Source: Dicaeum eximium | Taxonomy: Eukaryota > Chordata > Aves > Passeriformes > Dicaeidae | Length of the DNA stretch: 64,000 nucleotides | NCBI GenBank assembly: GCA_013396995.1 | Contig: VWZP01007456.1 | Coordinates: 438,431-502,430 of the forward strand | Direction: 5' to 3' | In this document: positions 29,538 through 42,300 of the stretch, piece by piece | Layout: each line of letters starts with the position of its first letter | Numbering within the stretch: the first letter of the stretch is position 1 | Position numbers and translations under genes: made by a program | The notes under the pieces: model-generated | What the model saw: only the letters and a program-made list of their open reading frames with translations | Database searches by the model: none | What the model was told of the DNA's origin: nothing

Positions 29538-31043
29538 AAATTGGTTGACTAAAAGTTTAATGAGTAACATATATGTGAATTTCAGTGTTAACTCCTTTAT
29601 AGCGATATTTGCTTAATATCATATTTTTTGTTATTGCTTAAGATCCATATTTTTTGTATCTTAAAGAATAGTTTACAAGCAAACACATTCCTATATGTAA
29701 TACCTGGATGCTGGAATCACACTTTATTTGCAATGACAGAAGTAGCAATCTCAGGTTTGCAAATCCCTTAAAGTGGAGAGCTTATTCTGGGGATGTATCA
29801 CTACATCCTTTCCCTAATCTTATTCTCTTCAGTAGGAATCCCTTTTTGGCCACCAACAGAGACAGGTTAGTGGGCTACATCTATGTTAGCTCTGAACCAA
29901 TACAGCTGTTCAGGTGTTATTTATAGAAACTTTAGGGAAAGAAGCAGCAGAAGCATGTCTGCCTATTTAAAATTCTATTCTCTGCAAGCTTTTGACTTAG
30001 GCACACCTGAGTCAGCTGTGAAATATCAATAGCATTTAAATGTGTTGTTTGAGCAAGGACATTCTCATTCAGGAGAGGGGAAGCAAGATTTTTAGATACA
30101 CAAAAGCTGAGACACAAAGTAATGCCCAAAGGAGGAATTATCTTTGCTTTGTAACCGGAAGATGCATATTAATTGTTCTCAACAAACTGTTTTAGAGTGC
30201 ATTGAGGGACAAGAGACATAGACAGTCAGTTTACATTGCAGAAAATTAATCCCATATAATTTACAGGTGATGTCATCACTCCTTTGTGGCTACACGGTGT
30301 TTATTCTGCAATAGTAGAGTGTTTACATTACTGCTGTCTTCATATCCTGAAAAACAATGTGGCACCAAGAGATCTGACTGAGAGGCTTTTATGTAAGCAT
30401 TACTTGTGAGCTGAGGATGCTGCTTTTCAATGCAAGAGAAATTAAAAATGCTGGAGCTTGAGTAAAGTAGTTTTATATTCAGGAAATGACCTGGAGTTAA
30501 GAGCTTTTCAATTAAAAGGCGTATATGTGGGTTTGATAGATGTAAATTAAGATCTTTATGTTATTGATTGTGTTTTGAGACATTCCAAATAAGCTAATTG
30601 TAACATACTGTGGTAGTCATCACCTTTGTCCAGCATGATCTAGATTGCAGTTCCTGACCGTATTTTCTGAAGAACATTGAAATTTAGGAAAAATATTGTA
30701 TTGTATTGTGCTGTTCCATAAGAAACATGGTGTAAAATGCGAGCACATGCAATACTTTCATGTCAAGCAAGCTGTCACCTTAACTTTTTTTTTAAAAATC
30801 TTTAGTAAGCCAAAGCAAGTAGACTTATAGATAAATAGGATGACTTTTTTGCAGCTGTTAACGTGGGGATTATTGTTCTTTATTGATGCATGCTATGATG
30901 GTGCCCACATATGCACAAAAATGTCTGGAAAGCAGTCAGCTCTCTTGTACTTTGTTCCAAGCATGATTAAAATTTTGTTTTAGAAGGCATTGTTCACCTC
31001 AATGTCTTAAGATTTTTTCAGTCACATTCAGGACCCAGTGAAA
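29538..31043 (+). other. PIEZO2 intron between CR1 copies
   Basis: About 1.5 kb of AT-rich intron. I see no gene, RNA or repeat in it. Confidence 0.65.
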
Positions 31044-31322
31044 ATCATAAGATCATGGAATCAGTAAGGTTGGAAAAGGCCTCCTAGATCATAGAGTCCA
31101 TCCTTTAAGCCAACACCACCTTCTCAACTAAGTCATAGCATTAAGTGCCACATCCAATTGCTTCTTGAACACTTCCAGGGATGGTGACTCCACTGCTTCC
31201 CTGGGCAGCCTGTTCCAATGCTTAACCACCCTTTCTGTGAAGAAATTCTTCCTGATGTCCTGCTTGAACATCCCCTGGCACAGCTTGAGACCATTTCCTT
31301 GCGTGCTGTTGCTGGGAGGCTC
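31044..31322 (-). mobile_element. CR1 LINE 3' fragment (antisense)
   Basis: Reverse-oriented CR1 containing the 3' tail (ATCATAAGATCATGGAATC) and part of the ORF2 C-terminus. On the minus strand this reads FKQDIRKNFFTERVVKHWNRL followed by PREAVESPSLEVFKKQLDVA, in a clean local frame of about 60 codons. This shows better conservation than the other copies. The 5' part of the element is missing. Confidence 0.92.
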
Positions 31323-34300
31323 ACTCGAAATCTCAAGTGGAATAGTTATGAACAATTAACAGTGACTGTGCTTGCACCGTGTCTGCTCTGGAAATTAAAG
31401 AGAGCTTAATGCACAAAGCCTGTTAAAATTCAAAAGGAAATAGGATCAGTTCAGTCAGAGAGCTGGTCTTCTCCTGTAATGCAGTCAGTAGTGTCTTTCC
31501 AGCTCATGGCTGGGGTGAGGCTTGCAGTGTAGAGCCTGCAAAGAGCCACCACCAGCACTGGGGAAATGTTGTCACACTGTGGAAAATTAAAACCAAAAGA
31601 AGGCCTTTTTTAAACACCTACATTTCTCTAATTTGAGCTACTAGATGATGAAGTTTATGTCCTTGTCTAGTAGATTCAGTAGTGATTAAAGGAAAGTCTT
31701 CTGGTTTTACTTATTTTTGACCTATAAATTATCTAACAATTTTAAAACTTTAAATGAATGATGTTGGACCTCTTAAAACTCATTGTCCTGCAGGGTTTCC
31801 AGACTTCCAGTACTCTTACTCTTACTTTTACTATGCTTCTCTGAGTTGTAGTTTGTAATGTGACTAGTAAGTTACTCAGCTACTAACAGCACTTCTACTC
31901 CCTTTGTGCATTTGTTCCCGTGGTGCTTCTCCTATGCATGTAATGCTTTACATTAAGGTTCCATAAAACAGGCTTAAGAAAGATTTAATAACTGTTATTA
32001 CATGTGAAGTAAATATAAAATATTTTAGAAAAAATATATTTGAAGAATAACAGATGTGTGGTTATTACACTTTTGGCAACCTTCAACAAGTATGTTTTTC
32101 ATAGTAAATAGTTGTTTCAATGATAGAGAGGGGAACTTTTGAGCACCAATTCCATAGTAAAATGAAATTATCTTTATCAAAATGAAAGGGTTTTCCATAC
32201 CAAAGACACAAGTTTTGTTTGGTTGATAGCTTCAACCTGATTCTAAAATTGTTTTTATTTTCATGGTATGCAATAACTTATTATTAATTAGAAGTTACAT
32301 ATATATATATGCAAAAATAGGTGACTTCCACCCTGCGTAATGCTAATAAGACCTCTCTGCACCATACTTAGTACAGCAGCAACATCTGTGTAGAAAGTGC
32401 ACCAGCAGCATCCTGGATTCTGTCTAAAGTAATGCTGAGGGTGGTTGGCAGTGAAAGCTGCTCCTGTTCATAAAACACTGTGTATTGAGTTGTGGGCTTC
32501 TTATGCTTTTTGTAATCCTTTTACTGTTTCTGAAAAATGAAAGGGTGGTTGGAGATTGGTAGCTCTCACACTGAAAGGAAAGGGTAAGTAGATAAAAGCA
32601 GGTAAGGAAATAAGGCTCCCAAGGAAAAAGTAAAAGACCTGAAGATACCTATATCAAGGCTGGAGCTTGGATATGAAGATTGTCTCCTATTAAGATGGAT
32701 TTCAGATCTTCTATGTACCTCAATAATTCCTTCAGCTACTACCCTAAGCACAGGGTGATAAGCAGGGCACGGTGCATTGTTTTTATTTGAAGCAAAGTAA
32801 ATGCAGCAGCCCTGCTTGCCACAGGCAGGGAGACACAGCTAACCCGGGAGACGCCAGGAGCAAGTTAGCTGTCATCGCTGAGAGACGCATTTTTGTTCCT
32901 ACACTGCTCTCTGAGAGCAGACGGATGTCTGCTTTTGCAGCTGCTCCACATATGCCCCTGCTCAGTCTAGCCAAAAATACTGTGTATGTCTTCCCTACCC
33001 CTTGCAGAGACTGAGAACTCAATTTCCGAGAGCACTCGTGACATGTGGTGAGCACTGGAATCCAGATGCATCAGAGGCGCTTCCCAAGCACCTCCTTCCA
33101 GGTTTAGGTTGCTAATTACAAGCCTACTGGTGAGCTGTTTTCTCTCTTTCCCCATGCTTGCTTGGGTATTTGATTGGTGCTTGGGCCAGAGTTTCTCTGG
33201 GTGACAGGAATAAACAGAAAGGAGAGAATATCACTAGATTCTATAAACATTCAGTATGCACAGTTCTGGCTTGGAAAGCAAAGTACCATATGGTTTTCCA
33301 AAGTGACATCCCCCTCTTCTCCCCACACTCTCCAGTGATTTAGTGTAAAGAATAAATACATGCTTGAAATGTAAAGTCTTATCCTGATACCATGCTCCAT
33401 AATTTGAAGCCTTTCTTCACATACAGCTGAATCCTTTAGTCCTTTCTTGGGCAAGGCTCCCATTGACATCATTTTGGGAGCATTGCCTCAGCTAGGGGCT
33501 GCATGAGGCTGTATGGTCTGCTCCTTGAGAGGTTATTTTAAAGGAAATAGTGCAGTTTGAATGCATTTCACAAGTCCTGAATTATTGAGAAGACAAAGAA
33601 AAATAGGTACAGAGGTGAGACAGAGCCAGTTCCACACCTTCCCTTGGGAGGCTGTGAATAAAAGAGCAGTTTATTGCTTGGAACAGAAGTGTTGTCTTCT
33701 GGGTGGTATCTCTATTTGATCATTTCTCTGTCTGGTCAAACATGTCACTGAGGGCCTCATCCTCAGCCACCAATTGCTTTTAGGGTTTTTAGGGTTGGTG
33801 TTCAGAGATCCCGAAAGGCTACAGCTCCAGGAGCACTGGTGATGCAGAAGGCATGACAAGGGGTGTTGCACCAACTCTGAGCCCTCCACACCTTTCTCAT
33901 CTAGGCCAAACATGGTACTGGTTACCTCAGCCTCAGCCCCAAGCTGCCAAACCAAGGTAATAGGTAGGGATCTGGAGACAGAGGACTACATCAGAAAGGC
34001 TTATCCATGTCCTTCCAGCTGTAACACTGCACTTCTTTTCTCATGGTGTGATGAACAACAGATAATGGGGCTTCCCACATGCATGCACTTGTGTCCAAGC
34101 AAAGGGCAGCACAGGGTGCTGAGTCCTGGGAAGACAAGGGGACTGAGGTTGCTTTTATTTAATTCTCAAAGCTTCTCTCTTTTTGTTACTTTGTGGTGGC
34201 CAGGACTGTGGAATTTGTGCATGTGTGTGCTGAAGTATTTGTCTTGTTTATAGTGTAGGAAATGGGGAAGAAATGTGTTTTCAGTTTTATTTGATATATT

Positions 34301-34721
34301 TTGCATGCCTGAGGTTCTATCTTAAATTAAGTTTTCTTCGCTGCTCTGACAAAAAGAAAGACTTTGAAATAAAAGTCTGAGTTACAGAGAAAGCCAAAAT
34401 AAAAATTGAATTATATTTGCAAAGAAAAAAACCCCATTGTTTAAATAGATATGAAGAAAACTGAAGTAGCTTTTTTTTTTCACCAGCACTATGCCAACTG
34501 AAATATTTTAGTCCATATTAAGCAGTGAAACAGTAACAATTTAAACCTAGTTTTAAACCAGTCTAACTCACCTTGGATTTTATTCCATTGTTGACTTTTT
34601 TTCCAGTGTTGTTGTGTGTAGTCAGTTTAGTGTGCTCCCTTTGATTCCCTGTTAGCAAACAATACTGTGGATCAGGCATGCTCTAGTAGCCCATGAAGAA
34701 ATTCTGGGTATAGTACAAAGC
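31323..34721 (+). other. PIEZO2 intron, 3.4 kb
   Basis: Intron with no supported gene. A short TA run occurs near 32298. Two adjacent TTTTTAGGG units near 33778-33797 resemble a telomere motif but are too short to matter. Confidence 0.65.
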
Positions 34722-34800
34722 TGCACCCATCAAGGGAGATTTGGACTGGACATTAGGAAGCATTTCTTTACCAAGAGGGTGATCAAACTCTGGATCAAAC
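34722..34800 (+). mobile_element. CR1 LINE internal fragment
   Basis: Sense CR1 piece from the ORF2 C-terminal region: GGACTGGACATTAGGAAGCA, TTTCTTTACCAAGAGGGTGA and TCAAACTCTGGA. It stops abruptly where the pentanucleotide array begins, so its 3' end is lost in the array or in the adjoining gap. Confidence 0.82.
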
Positions 34801-34846
34801 TCCTCTCCTCTCCTCTCCTCTCCTCTCCTCTCCTCTCCTCTCCTCN
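34801..34846 (+). repeat. (TCCTC)9 pentanucleotide array ending in a single N
   Basis: Nine exact TCCTC units (34801-34845) followed by one N at 34846 and then unrelated intron. As at 14365, the single N marks a contig join, so the true array length is unknown and is probably longer. Confidence 0.95.
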
Positions 34847-36024
34847 AACTTAAGCTAGAAGAAAAGCTGATTTTTGGCAGATGTAATTTTTGTAAGTTTT
34901 GTGATATACTACCCTAGCTTTTGCAAAACAAACACATTTCTTCCTAGCAACCATGTCATAGAATATTTTTTAATATATTGCTGGTGATGGTTTTGTAGCC
35001 TTTGTGTAGCATACCTGTGAGACTGTAAAAAATAATTCACCAAGGGAGACTTTTTTTATAGAAGCTCTTTAGGAGATGATCACCACATGGCTAAAAACAC
35101 TTAGACCGGTAATTGCTTCCTTGCTTGTTGGATTTTCTCAAAGCTGTCCTTATTAAGAAAAAGTGATAAAACTATCACAAAATATGTAAACATTCTACTA
35201 AAGTAACTTCATTTTTTGGAGCAGATTTATGAGATTTTTTTGGGTTTAAACCCCCCATCTTTTGTTTAAATAGCTGTCATAACGGTAACATAAACAATCT
35301 CTACCTAAAATAATTATAGTATTCATGGATATTCTCTAGTGTACATCACTGTAATATGCCAAGAAAGGAATTTCTGTGGGTTGATTGCAGCTACTTTGAC
35401 ATCTTCCTTTTAAACAACATAGAAAGCAGCAATGTGAATTTTCTAGATGTCTGAACACACAGTCCTTAATTATATAAGTAAGTCAGTAGATTTCAAAGAT
35501 ATGTCTCACGAGAGTAAACATTATAGAATCAAGGCAAAAATCCATTGTTAGTGGTATAAATAAATAAACTAGTTTTTAGGGAATATAGTAAATTCTGTAG
35601 AATTTAGAGAATTCTAAACTCTCTAACTTAGGGAGAATTCAAGTACCAAAAATCCAAGGTGCACATCACACCGGGTAGTCACCTGTGACAGAAAGGGGAC
35701 TGTGACAGGCTAGTCCCGAGGAAAATCATATCGTTATACAACTAAAGCACATTTGTGTGATGACTGGGCTTTAATCCTCTGCCCATACAGGCTGAAGTTC
35801 AAGAAGCCCCTCCCTTGTGGGAAGCAGGACAGTCATGTTTCCTGTTCAGCCTCCTGTGCAGCCACAAGGAGAGCTGGTGTGCAAACATCCTGGAGGCAAA
35901 TGAACCTCTTAATGGTGCAATGTGCCTGTGATAAAACCAAAATTCAGCTGTGTTTAGATGAGAAGATGAGAAGCACAGAAATGTTATTAATTACAAGATG
36001 GTTTATGAATAAGCAGGCTCAGCA

Positions 36025-36062
36025 CTTTTTTTCTTTTTCTCCTTTTTTTTTTTTTTTTTTTT
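36025..36062 (+). repeat. Pyrimidine-only T-rich run (38 nt)
   Basis: Contains only C and T, with over 20 consecutive T at the end. Confidence 0.9.
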
Positions 36063-36283
36063 AATGAACTTAAAGGAGTCCATCAAATAAACCTGAAACC
36101 TGAAACTCATTTATTTATTAGCATGGCTGAAGTTTCCTAACATACACCATAGTGTTTCTCTAACAGTAGAAGAAAAGTGTGTTTAGAAGCCAAGCCAAAT
36201 ACTTATATAAAACCCCTTTCCAGTGCTTCCAACACTGTGGATAGCTTTTGGGAAAAGGAATAATTTGATAGGCAAGGACAAAA

Positions 36284-36327
36284 GAGGAATTAATATGGAG
36301 GAATTAATAGAGGAAGAGGAATTAATA
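36284..36327 (+). repeat. Three copies of GAGGAATTAATA
   Basis: Exact 12-mers at 36284-36295, 36298-36309 and 36316-36327 with short spacers. Each contains ATTAAT. Confidence 0.9.
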
Positions 36328-39021
36328 GGATTATTAATATATAATAATTTGTCCCAGGGTTAAAATTGCTCTCTGCTAGAACACTTTGGACCAAAACAGA
36401 AATTAAAATTTTACACCGCCTGTAAGAAGGTGTTTGGTACTAGATACACTCTACTAAAGATACCAAAGATATGTATATTTCAGTGTGTAATGTTGTTTAG
36501 TAAGAAACAAAAAATATTTTTTCTTTTTCCTTGGTATATTGGTTTCTTCTTTTCCAGATGTAAAGACACATTCCCTGAAGTGTTTTTATGGCTTTTCTGC
36601 TGTTTTATAACTTGAAGTAAAAAACAAGTAAAAATTGGATGCCAAGACTAATCATGAATAGCTTAAAGTGGAATGATTTAAAATCATTGTTATTTTCCTC
36701 CTGACTTCTAATCTTTAAGAGTGAAGTTGCTTCACATTTCACAGCTTTTCTTCATAGTTGTAAGGGCTGTGTGCATCTTTGGATGTGTGTATCTTTATAA
36801 GGAAATGTTGGTGACACGGTCACATGGCTGCAAAAGGTGAACATTTAGGAAAATTTTGCATCCCCAGTAAAACTTTTGAAACTATCAAAGTGCTGTTTGA
36901 GCTGTGAAGGACTCTTCTGCAACACTCATAGTGTAACTCCATTTCAGTGTAGAAGGGGAGTTACCATCTCTAGTTGGAGATCTGATTCTGTACAGTGCAG
37001 ACAGCCAAGCTGCCAGGGTGGAACAGCAGTGCAGATTTTATATTTGCTCCACATTGCTCTGCACACAGCAGCAAATCTGTTGACTTCTGTGTCTGGCATA
37101 TCTTCTTCCCTTCCCTCCCACTGTCACTGCAGTGTTATAACATTTCTTTCTTTTTGATTCAGCGTGTAAAAAACTACTTTGGTTACTTTTTATTTATTTA
37201 CAGTCTTCCTGTAGCTTTAGTGTATGTGTGTGTTTGCCATCCAACTGCATCCCACTGCTATGTGATGACATTGGCAAGTGATTGCACAGCTGAAAGATTC
37301 ATTGCTGCAGCAGATGCGGTTGTGAATGAACAATCAAATCAGCTGTACCTTCTAAATTAAAATCTCGTCAGTGAAGAGGATAAAGCACACAAATGCAAAA
37401 AACAAGGATAAAAAGTCATTCAAAGCCTGATATAATTAAAAGGTGAAAGAATACATTTGTGGATTCTCTCATAGTGGTTTTGCACATTCATAATTTTCTT
37501 TTAGCTAAAGAAGTGGGGTTTTTTTAAGTAAAAACATGATTTTTTAAAGTAAAATACCTATTAGCTGTGCATTAAATGACACTCATTGTGATACACTTGT
37601 TACAACAACCTCACTGTACACAAGTCCTAAAATGTACTTAAAGAGTGGTTAAAGACTCCACTTTTTGAGAGCTCCAGAGATGTTCAGAGTGACTAGAAAA
37701 CTTAGAGAAATAGAATCAGGTATATGAACAGCTTCTCTACATGTCCAAAGAATGTAGCTGAGTGAATAAAAAAAATTAGCAGACTTTGTATTACACAGGA
37801 AGATCAGTATTAGATGTTCTGGGCAAATGGTGAGCTAATGTGAAATTGTAGTGTGAAGTGGTGAATAGTTAATCAGAAAAAAATAGAGGAAATTAGTGAG
37901 GATTCTTTCTTTCTTTCAGAAAATAACATTGGTGTTGAAAAACTAATCTAGCCCTGTAAGACAGCTCCACATAATAGGGTTTTTTCCATTTTTTTTGACA
38001 TGAGTAAATGTTCTGTATTGATTCTTCCAAGCAGCTAGTAAATATTCATTTTCATATGCATATGATGAGAAAAGTGGAATGGAGGTTACCACCCCGAGTT
38101 CACTGGGGACTTTTGTGGTCTCTGCACACTGTCAGAATGCAAAGGAATATATGCTGTTATTGTGGAACCTAGATGAATTACAGGAACTTACTGAGAAGCC
38201 AAGTTTTCCCTTCATGGGTTACCAAAAGACATGTGGGAGGAAAGCATTGCAGGGCTCAATACTCACATCTGCTCCAGTTCAGTGCTGCTAGAAATTGGAT
38301 CAGTCAGCCTCCATATTTCATTTCCTTCTGTAATCTTGACCAATAATTTATAATTGGTATCAGCTGATCATCTGGCTCTCTCTTTCCATGACAAAATGAG
38401 TGAGCAAAGAACTTTATCTCTCTCTTTACTGTCTGAGAGATGATAAAACCTTGAAAGACAAAAATCTGCATTAATTTTTAATGAAGTCTCAGAAACATCC
38501 TCTTAGTCAATCTTATTTTATTATTTCTGTTATGCTTTTTTTTTTGGAAACTGCTGTAGGAATCCATGTGAGTCAAGATACAACTTACATATTGTCAATC
38601 ACAATATCATTATGACTGACATAATACTGCGAATTGATACGTGTTGTATCAGCTTTGTTCACTGCTTCCAGGTGAAGGTGCTTGCAGAGGACCTCTGGAG
38701 AGCAGTTGCTGAATCAGAAATAACACAAGTGCTGCTACACTCCTTTGCAAAATCATACACATAGACCTCAGTCATTGGGAATGGTACAAGCTCTAACTTA
38801 TTGGCTTCAGTTTTGTGCATGTCTTCAGAATATTGATGGTCCTTTCAGTTTCTTTGTCCAGAAAAAGGGTGATTCTTCTTGTTAATATGATCAGCCAGAG
38901 GTCTGAAACCAAACAAGTAAATGGATTATTTTAAGGTAGAGCTCATTGTAGTCTATGGCAGGAAGATAGCAATAATTAAAATCAGTGGTTTCAGAAAAAA
39001 AAAGTAAGAGTCTGTGGTGCA

Positions 39022-39315
39022 CCCAGTATTTCCCCCTGTATGCAGTGCTGGTGCAGCCTCACCTTAAGCACTATGTGCAGTTGTGTGCTTTAAGAAGGAT
39101 GCTAAAGTTCTTTCGAGGAAGAGGACAACAGAGCTGGTGGAAGGGCTGGAAGGTATGTCCTGTGACGTGTGTCTGAGGACTTTGGGCTTGTCAGCCAGTC
39201 AGAGGCATCAGGACAGTTCATTTAATAAGATGTTTTAACTTTTGGTCAGCCCTAAAGTAAGCTGGAAGCTGGATGAGAAGATCACTGTAAGACCCCTCCA
39301 ACTGTGCTGTTCTGT
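39022..39315 (+). mobile_element. CR1 LINE 3' fragment with internal deletion
   Basis: Sense CR1. The first part (AGTGCTGGTGCAGCCTCACC, TGTGCAGTTGTGTGCTTTAA, GAAGGATGCTAAAG, GAGGACAACAGAGCTGGTGG) corresponds to the ORF2 C-terminal region (LVQPHLKHYVQL in translation). The last part (GGTCAGCCCTAAAGT, TGGATGAGAAGATCACTGTA, CCCCTCCAACTGTGCTGTTC) is the 3' UTR. The usual intervening several hundred bases are absent, so this copy has lost an internal segment. Confidence 0.85.
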
Positions 39316-42300
39316 CCGATCTTTTTCTATTTTACTTGGAGACTTAGATTTGCAAGAGAGAAAACTGTGGGAGGAGGTCAATCAATCTAGCAAATGTTAA
39401 CAGTGCACAGTATGCCTGTTTTCATTCTGATACTTCTCTGCCAGCCTCTGCCACAGGGGTGTTATATTGGCTGCACATTCATGACAGGAGAATTCCCAAA
39501 TCGCATGATGGCAGCTTGTAATCTTTTTTATGTGACACTAGTGGTTAAACAAACAGAAGGGCCTAATAAGGTGCCCAGGTGAGCCTTAGATAAAACTAGG
39601 GAGACAAATAAGAGATCATGAGTCTCAGGGATGTAAATCAGATAGGTAAATTTACTTTCTGCTAACAAGTGCAGCATATTGTACAGTCAGCAACCCAATG
39701 AGATTAAAGGGAAATGAAGCCTGAAGTAGAACACGGTTATTTTTAATAACTTAACACGAAAACCATCAATTTCTACCACTTTGAAAGCAAAAGCTGAAAA
39801 ATGTGTGATTATTACTCTGCCATTTCTAGCAGCATGCTGGAGTAGTCTAGGTACTTTGCAAAATGAGTAACCTCATGTCACTACAGACTAAGAGATGCTG
39901 ACAAGTAAAGAAGTATCACAGAATAGAAGGAAGGAAATGATGACAGAGCAATTTTTGCCTGAGGTTTCATCATTACTGTTAGATTTGGTACCTCAGATAT
40001 GTCCTCATTGCTAACTGCAGGTGAGGAGAAAATTTCTCTGTGCTCGGACAATTTCCATGTAGAATCCTTGTGCCTCTGAAACCTGTCATTGTGTCATGTT
40101 GATCTGATGGTCTGGGCTGCCTCAGCACTGGCATAAGGCCCTCTTAGAAGTTGTCTCCATTCAGAATGAACCTTATTTATCCAACTGTTCGTGTTCAGTT
40201 TTCAGGTTGCTCATTTCCTATCACCCTTTGTGCTTATTTTCTTTTTAGCTAAATGAATTTCAGCTAACTTTTCTCATGCCATTTAACCTAGGGATTCAAA
40301 GAAAAGGAACATCTGATAGAAGATATTTTATGGCCTGTGCTGTTTGAGCACTTGAGTTGTGAGACTGTTGTCAGTGTTTTTCTTGGCACAGCCCAGCCTC
40401 CTGCAGTGGTAGCTGGGAGCAGTACAGTGGTAAACCCACCAGCAGCACAATGTGAGACAGTCTTTGTTTTAATCTGGAGAGCAATCAGCACTGCAATTAG
40501 TATCCAAAAACCTCTCTAGGACACATGCTTAACAGTTTGGCTTTGTGTTTTATTTTGTTTTTGTTGGGTTTTGTTCATGAGTAAATCATGTGAGATCTCC
40601 AAATAGTGACTGGCACACGAAATAGAAGGGAGCCTGTGGCTGGTGGAGCAGGAACAAACTGTGTGCTGGGTCTGACCAGCCTGCTGCAGTGTGCTCACAC
40701 CGGGCACCCAGCCAACCTGGAGCACTTCATTTTAGCTCCTTTTTGCCCTGTTTGGATCTGAGCAATCCTGGTTTTTCCAACGCCAAGACAAGGTAAGAGC
40801 CTCCCACACTGGCGAAACACTGCCACAATTGCCTCCCACACCTGAGAAAGGTCTCAGGTGGCCACGCATCCAAGCACTGCGCAGATGGCGTCAAGCAATG
40901 CAGGAAACTAGTCTTCTCCCCTCCCACATGGATGTGGGGTGTTTGCCACCCAGTTTGTGTTATAGGCTCCATTTACAGAAAAAAGAGAAGCAACATCTAT
41001 GGCATTAGGAGATTTAGTTTGCCACTGATTTCTACTCCACTTCTTTTTTGCTTGACACTGTAGAATTGAACGAAGAGCACCAGTGGGATGAATCAGGATA
41101 TTTCCTTTGGCAGTTTTAATGGAAGTCAGGTGAGGGATGAGCAGAGATATTGTACACATGCTTCTGATGGCTGGAGCCTGCTTCCAGCAATGTCCATGTG
41201 CTCTTGCCTCTAAACCACTGGGATTTTCAAACAAGTGGTGATGAGAAAGGTTAGATGTTGCCTTCTGTCCTGTCATGCTTGATGCTGTGAAGAGAAAGAT
41301 GGGCATGTCCAGAGCAGGCAGAGTAGACTGGGAGCTGTTTCATATGGAAGAATTGACGGTGAATGGTCCCATCCCAGCAAAAAGTCGCTTGGATGGTTTT
41401 GAATTAGGAATTAGACAGAAGGGTCTCCTGTGCAAACACTGAAGCGCAGTGGGCACTCCAGATTGAACCACTGGTAGCTGTGTGCTTTTCCTCTGTATTG
41501 GAGATCATTTGGCTTTGTAAAATGACAGTAATTTACAATGCTGGTTGCTGTAATTGAGGGAAATATTACTCCCTCTTCATCTGCAGCTGACTGGAAAATC
41601 TAGATGTGTCTTTTACTTTCTGTGATTATGTTATATGCTGGCAACAGAATGAAATGAAAAATAGTTTGAAGTGATGATCTGTTCATGCTCCAACTAGAGT
41701 ATGAAAACTGCAGAGAGAGGGAGAATATATGTTTTGAAATAATCACTGAATGTCAGCCTGCTTCAGATTGTCAGCACAGTCTTTTAGCCAGGACTATTGT
41801 GGAACATATGGATATCTGTGTGTCTTTATGTAAACACTTTGCTGCCAGTTACCAAATATTTATGAGCATTATGAACAAATTTAACTGGGAATTTTTTGCA
41901 GAGATCAATGAATATGAATTAGTGCTTAAGCTAAATCCTTTCACAATGAGTCCTTAAGTAAGCAGCCTGCATGAGAAGTGTTCGAAGTGGAAACAGAGAG
42001 TTTCTTTGAAGAGTTAAGACCAAAATTCACTTATAGCTGAGGTGTCCCCAGCTCTCTTCTGCTCACTTTGGCTCTGCCTCCATCTAGGATCACGTTCCTG
42101 TTTTGACCTGAAATAATTTGTGTAACGGATGGACTTGTCACTTCCACCACCGTGCTGTGGGGCTGGCACGCTCAGCGCCATGGGTGTGGAGGGGATTTAG
42201 TTCGCTTCCTCTTGGCTGTGCAGCATGAGTCCTGCTCCACATTTGGAGCTGTGGGACATGGGCAAAGTGAGCTGAATGTTGTGCTGTCACGAGTCTGGCA

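Larger units (their letters stand above)
34847..39021 (+). other. PIEZO2 intron, 4.2 kb
   Basis: Intron with several low-complexity tracts: a pyrimidine-only run at 36025-36062, the GAGGAATTAATA repeats at 36284-36327 and T runs near 37993 and 38531. No gene is supported. Confidence 0.65.

Noticed and set aside
33778..33797. Telomere-like TTTTTAGGG units
   Set aside because: Only two imperfect units, too short for an interstitial telomeric array.
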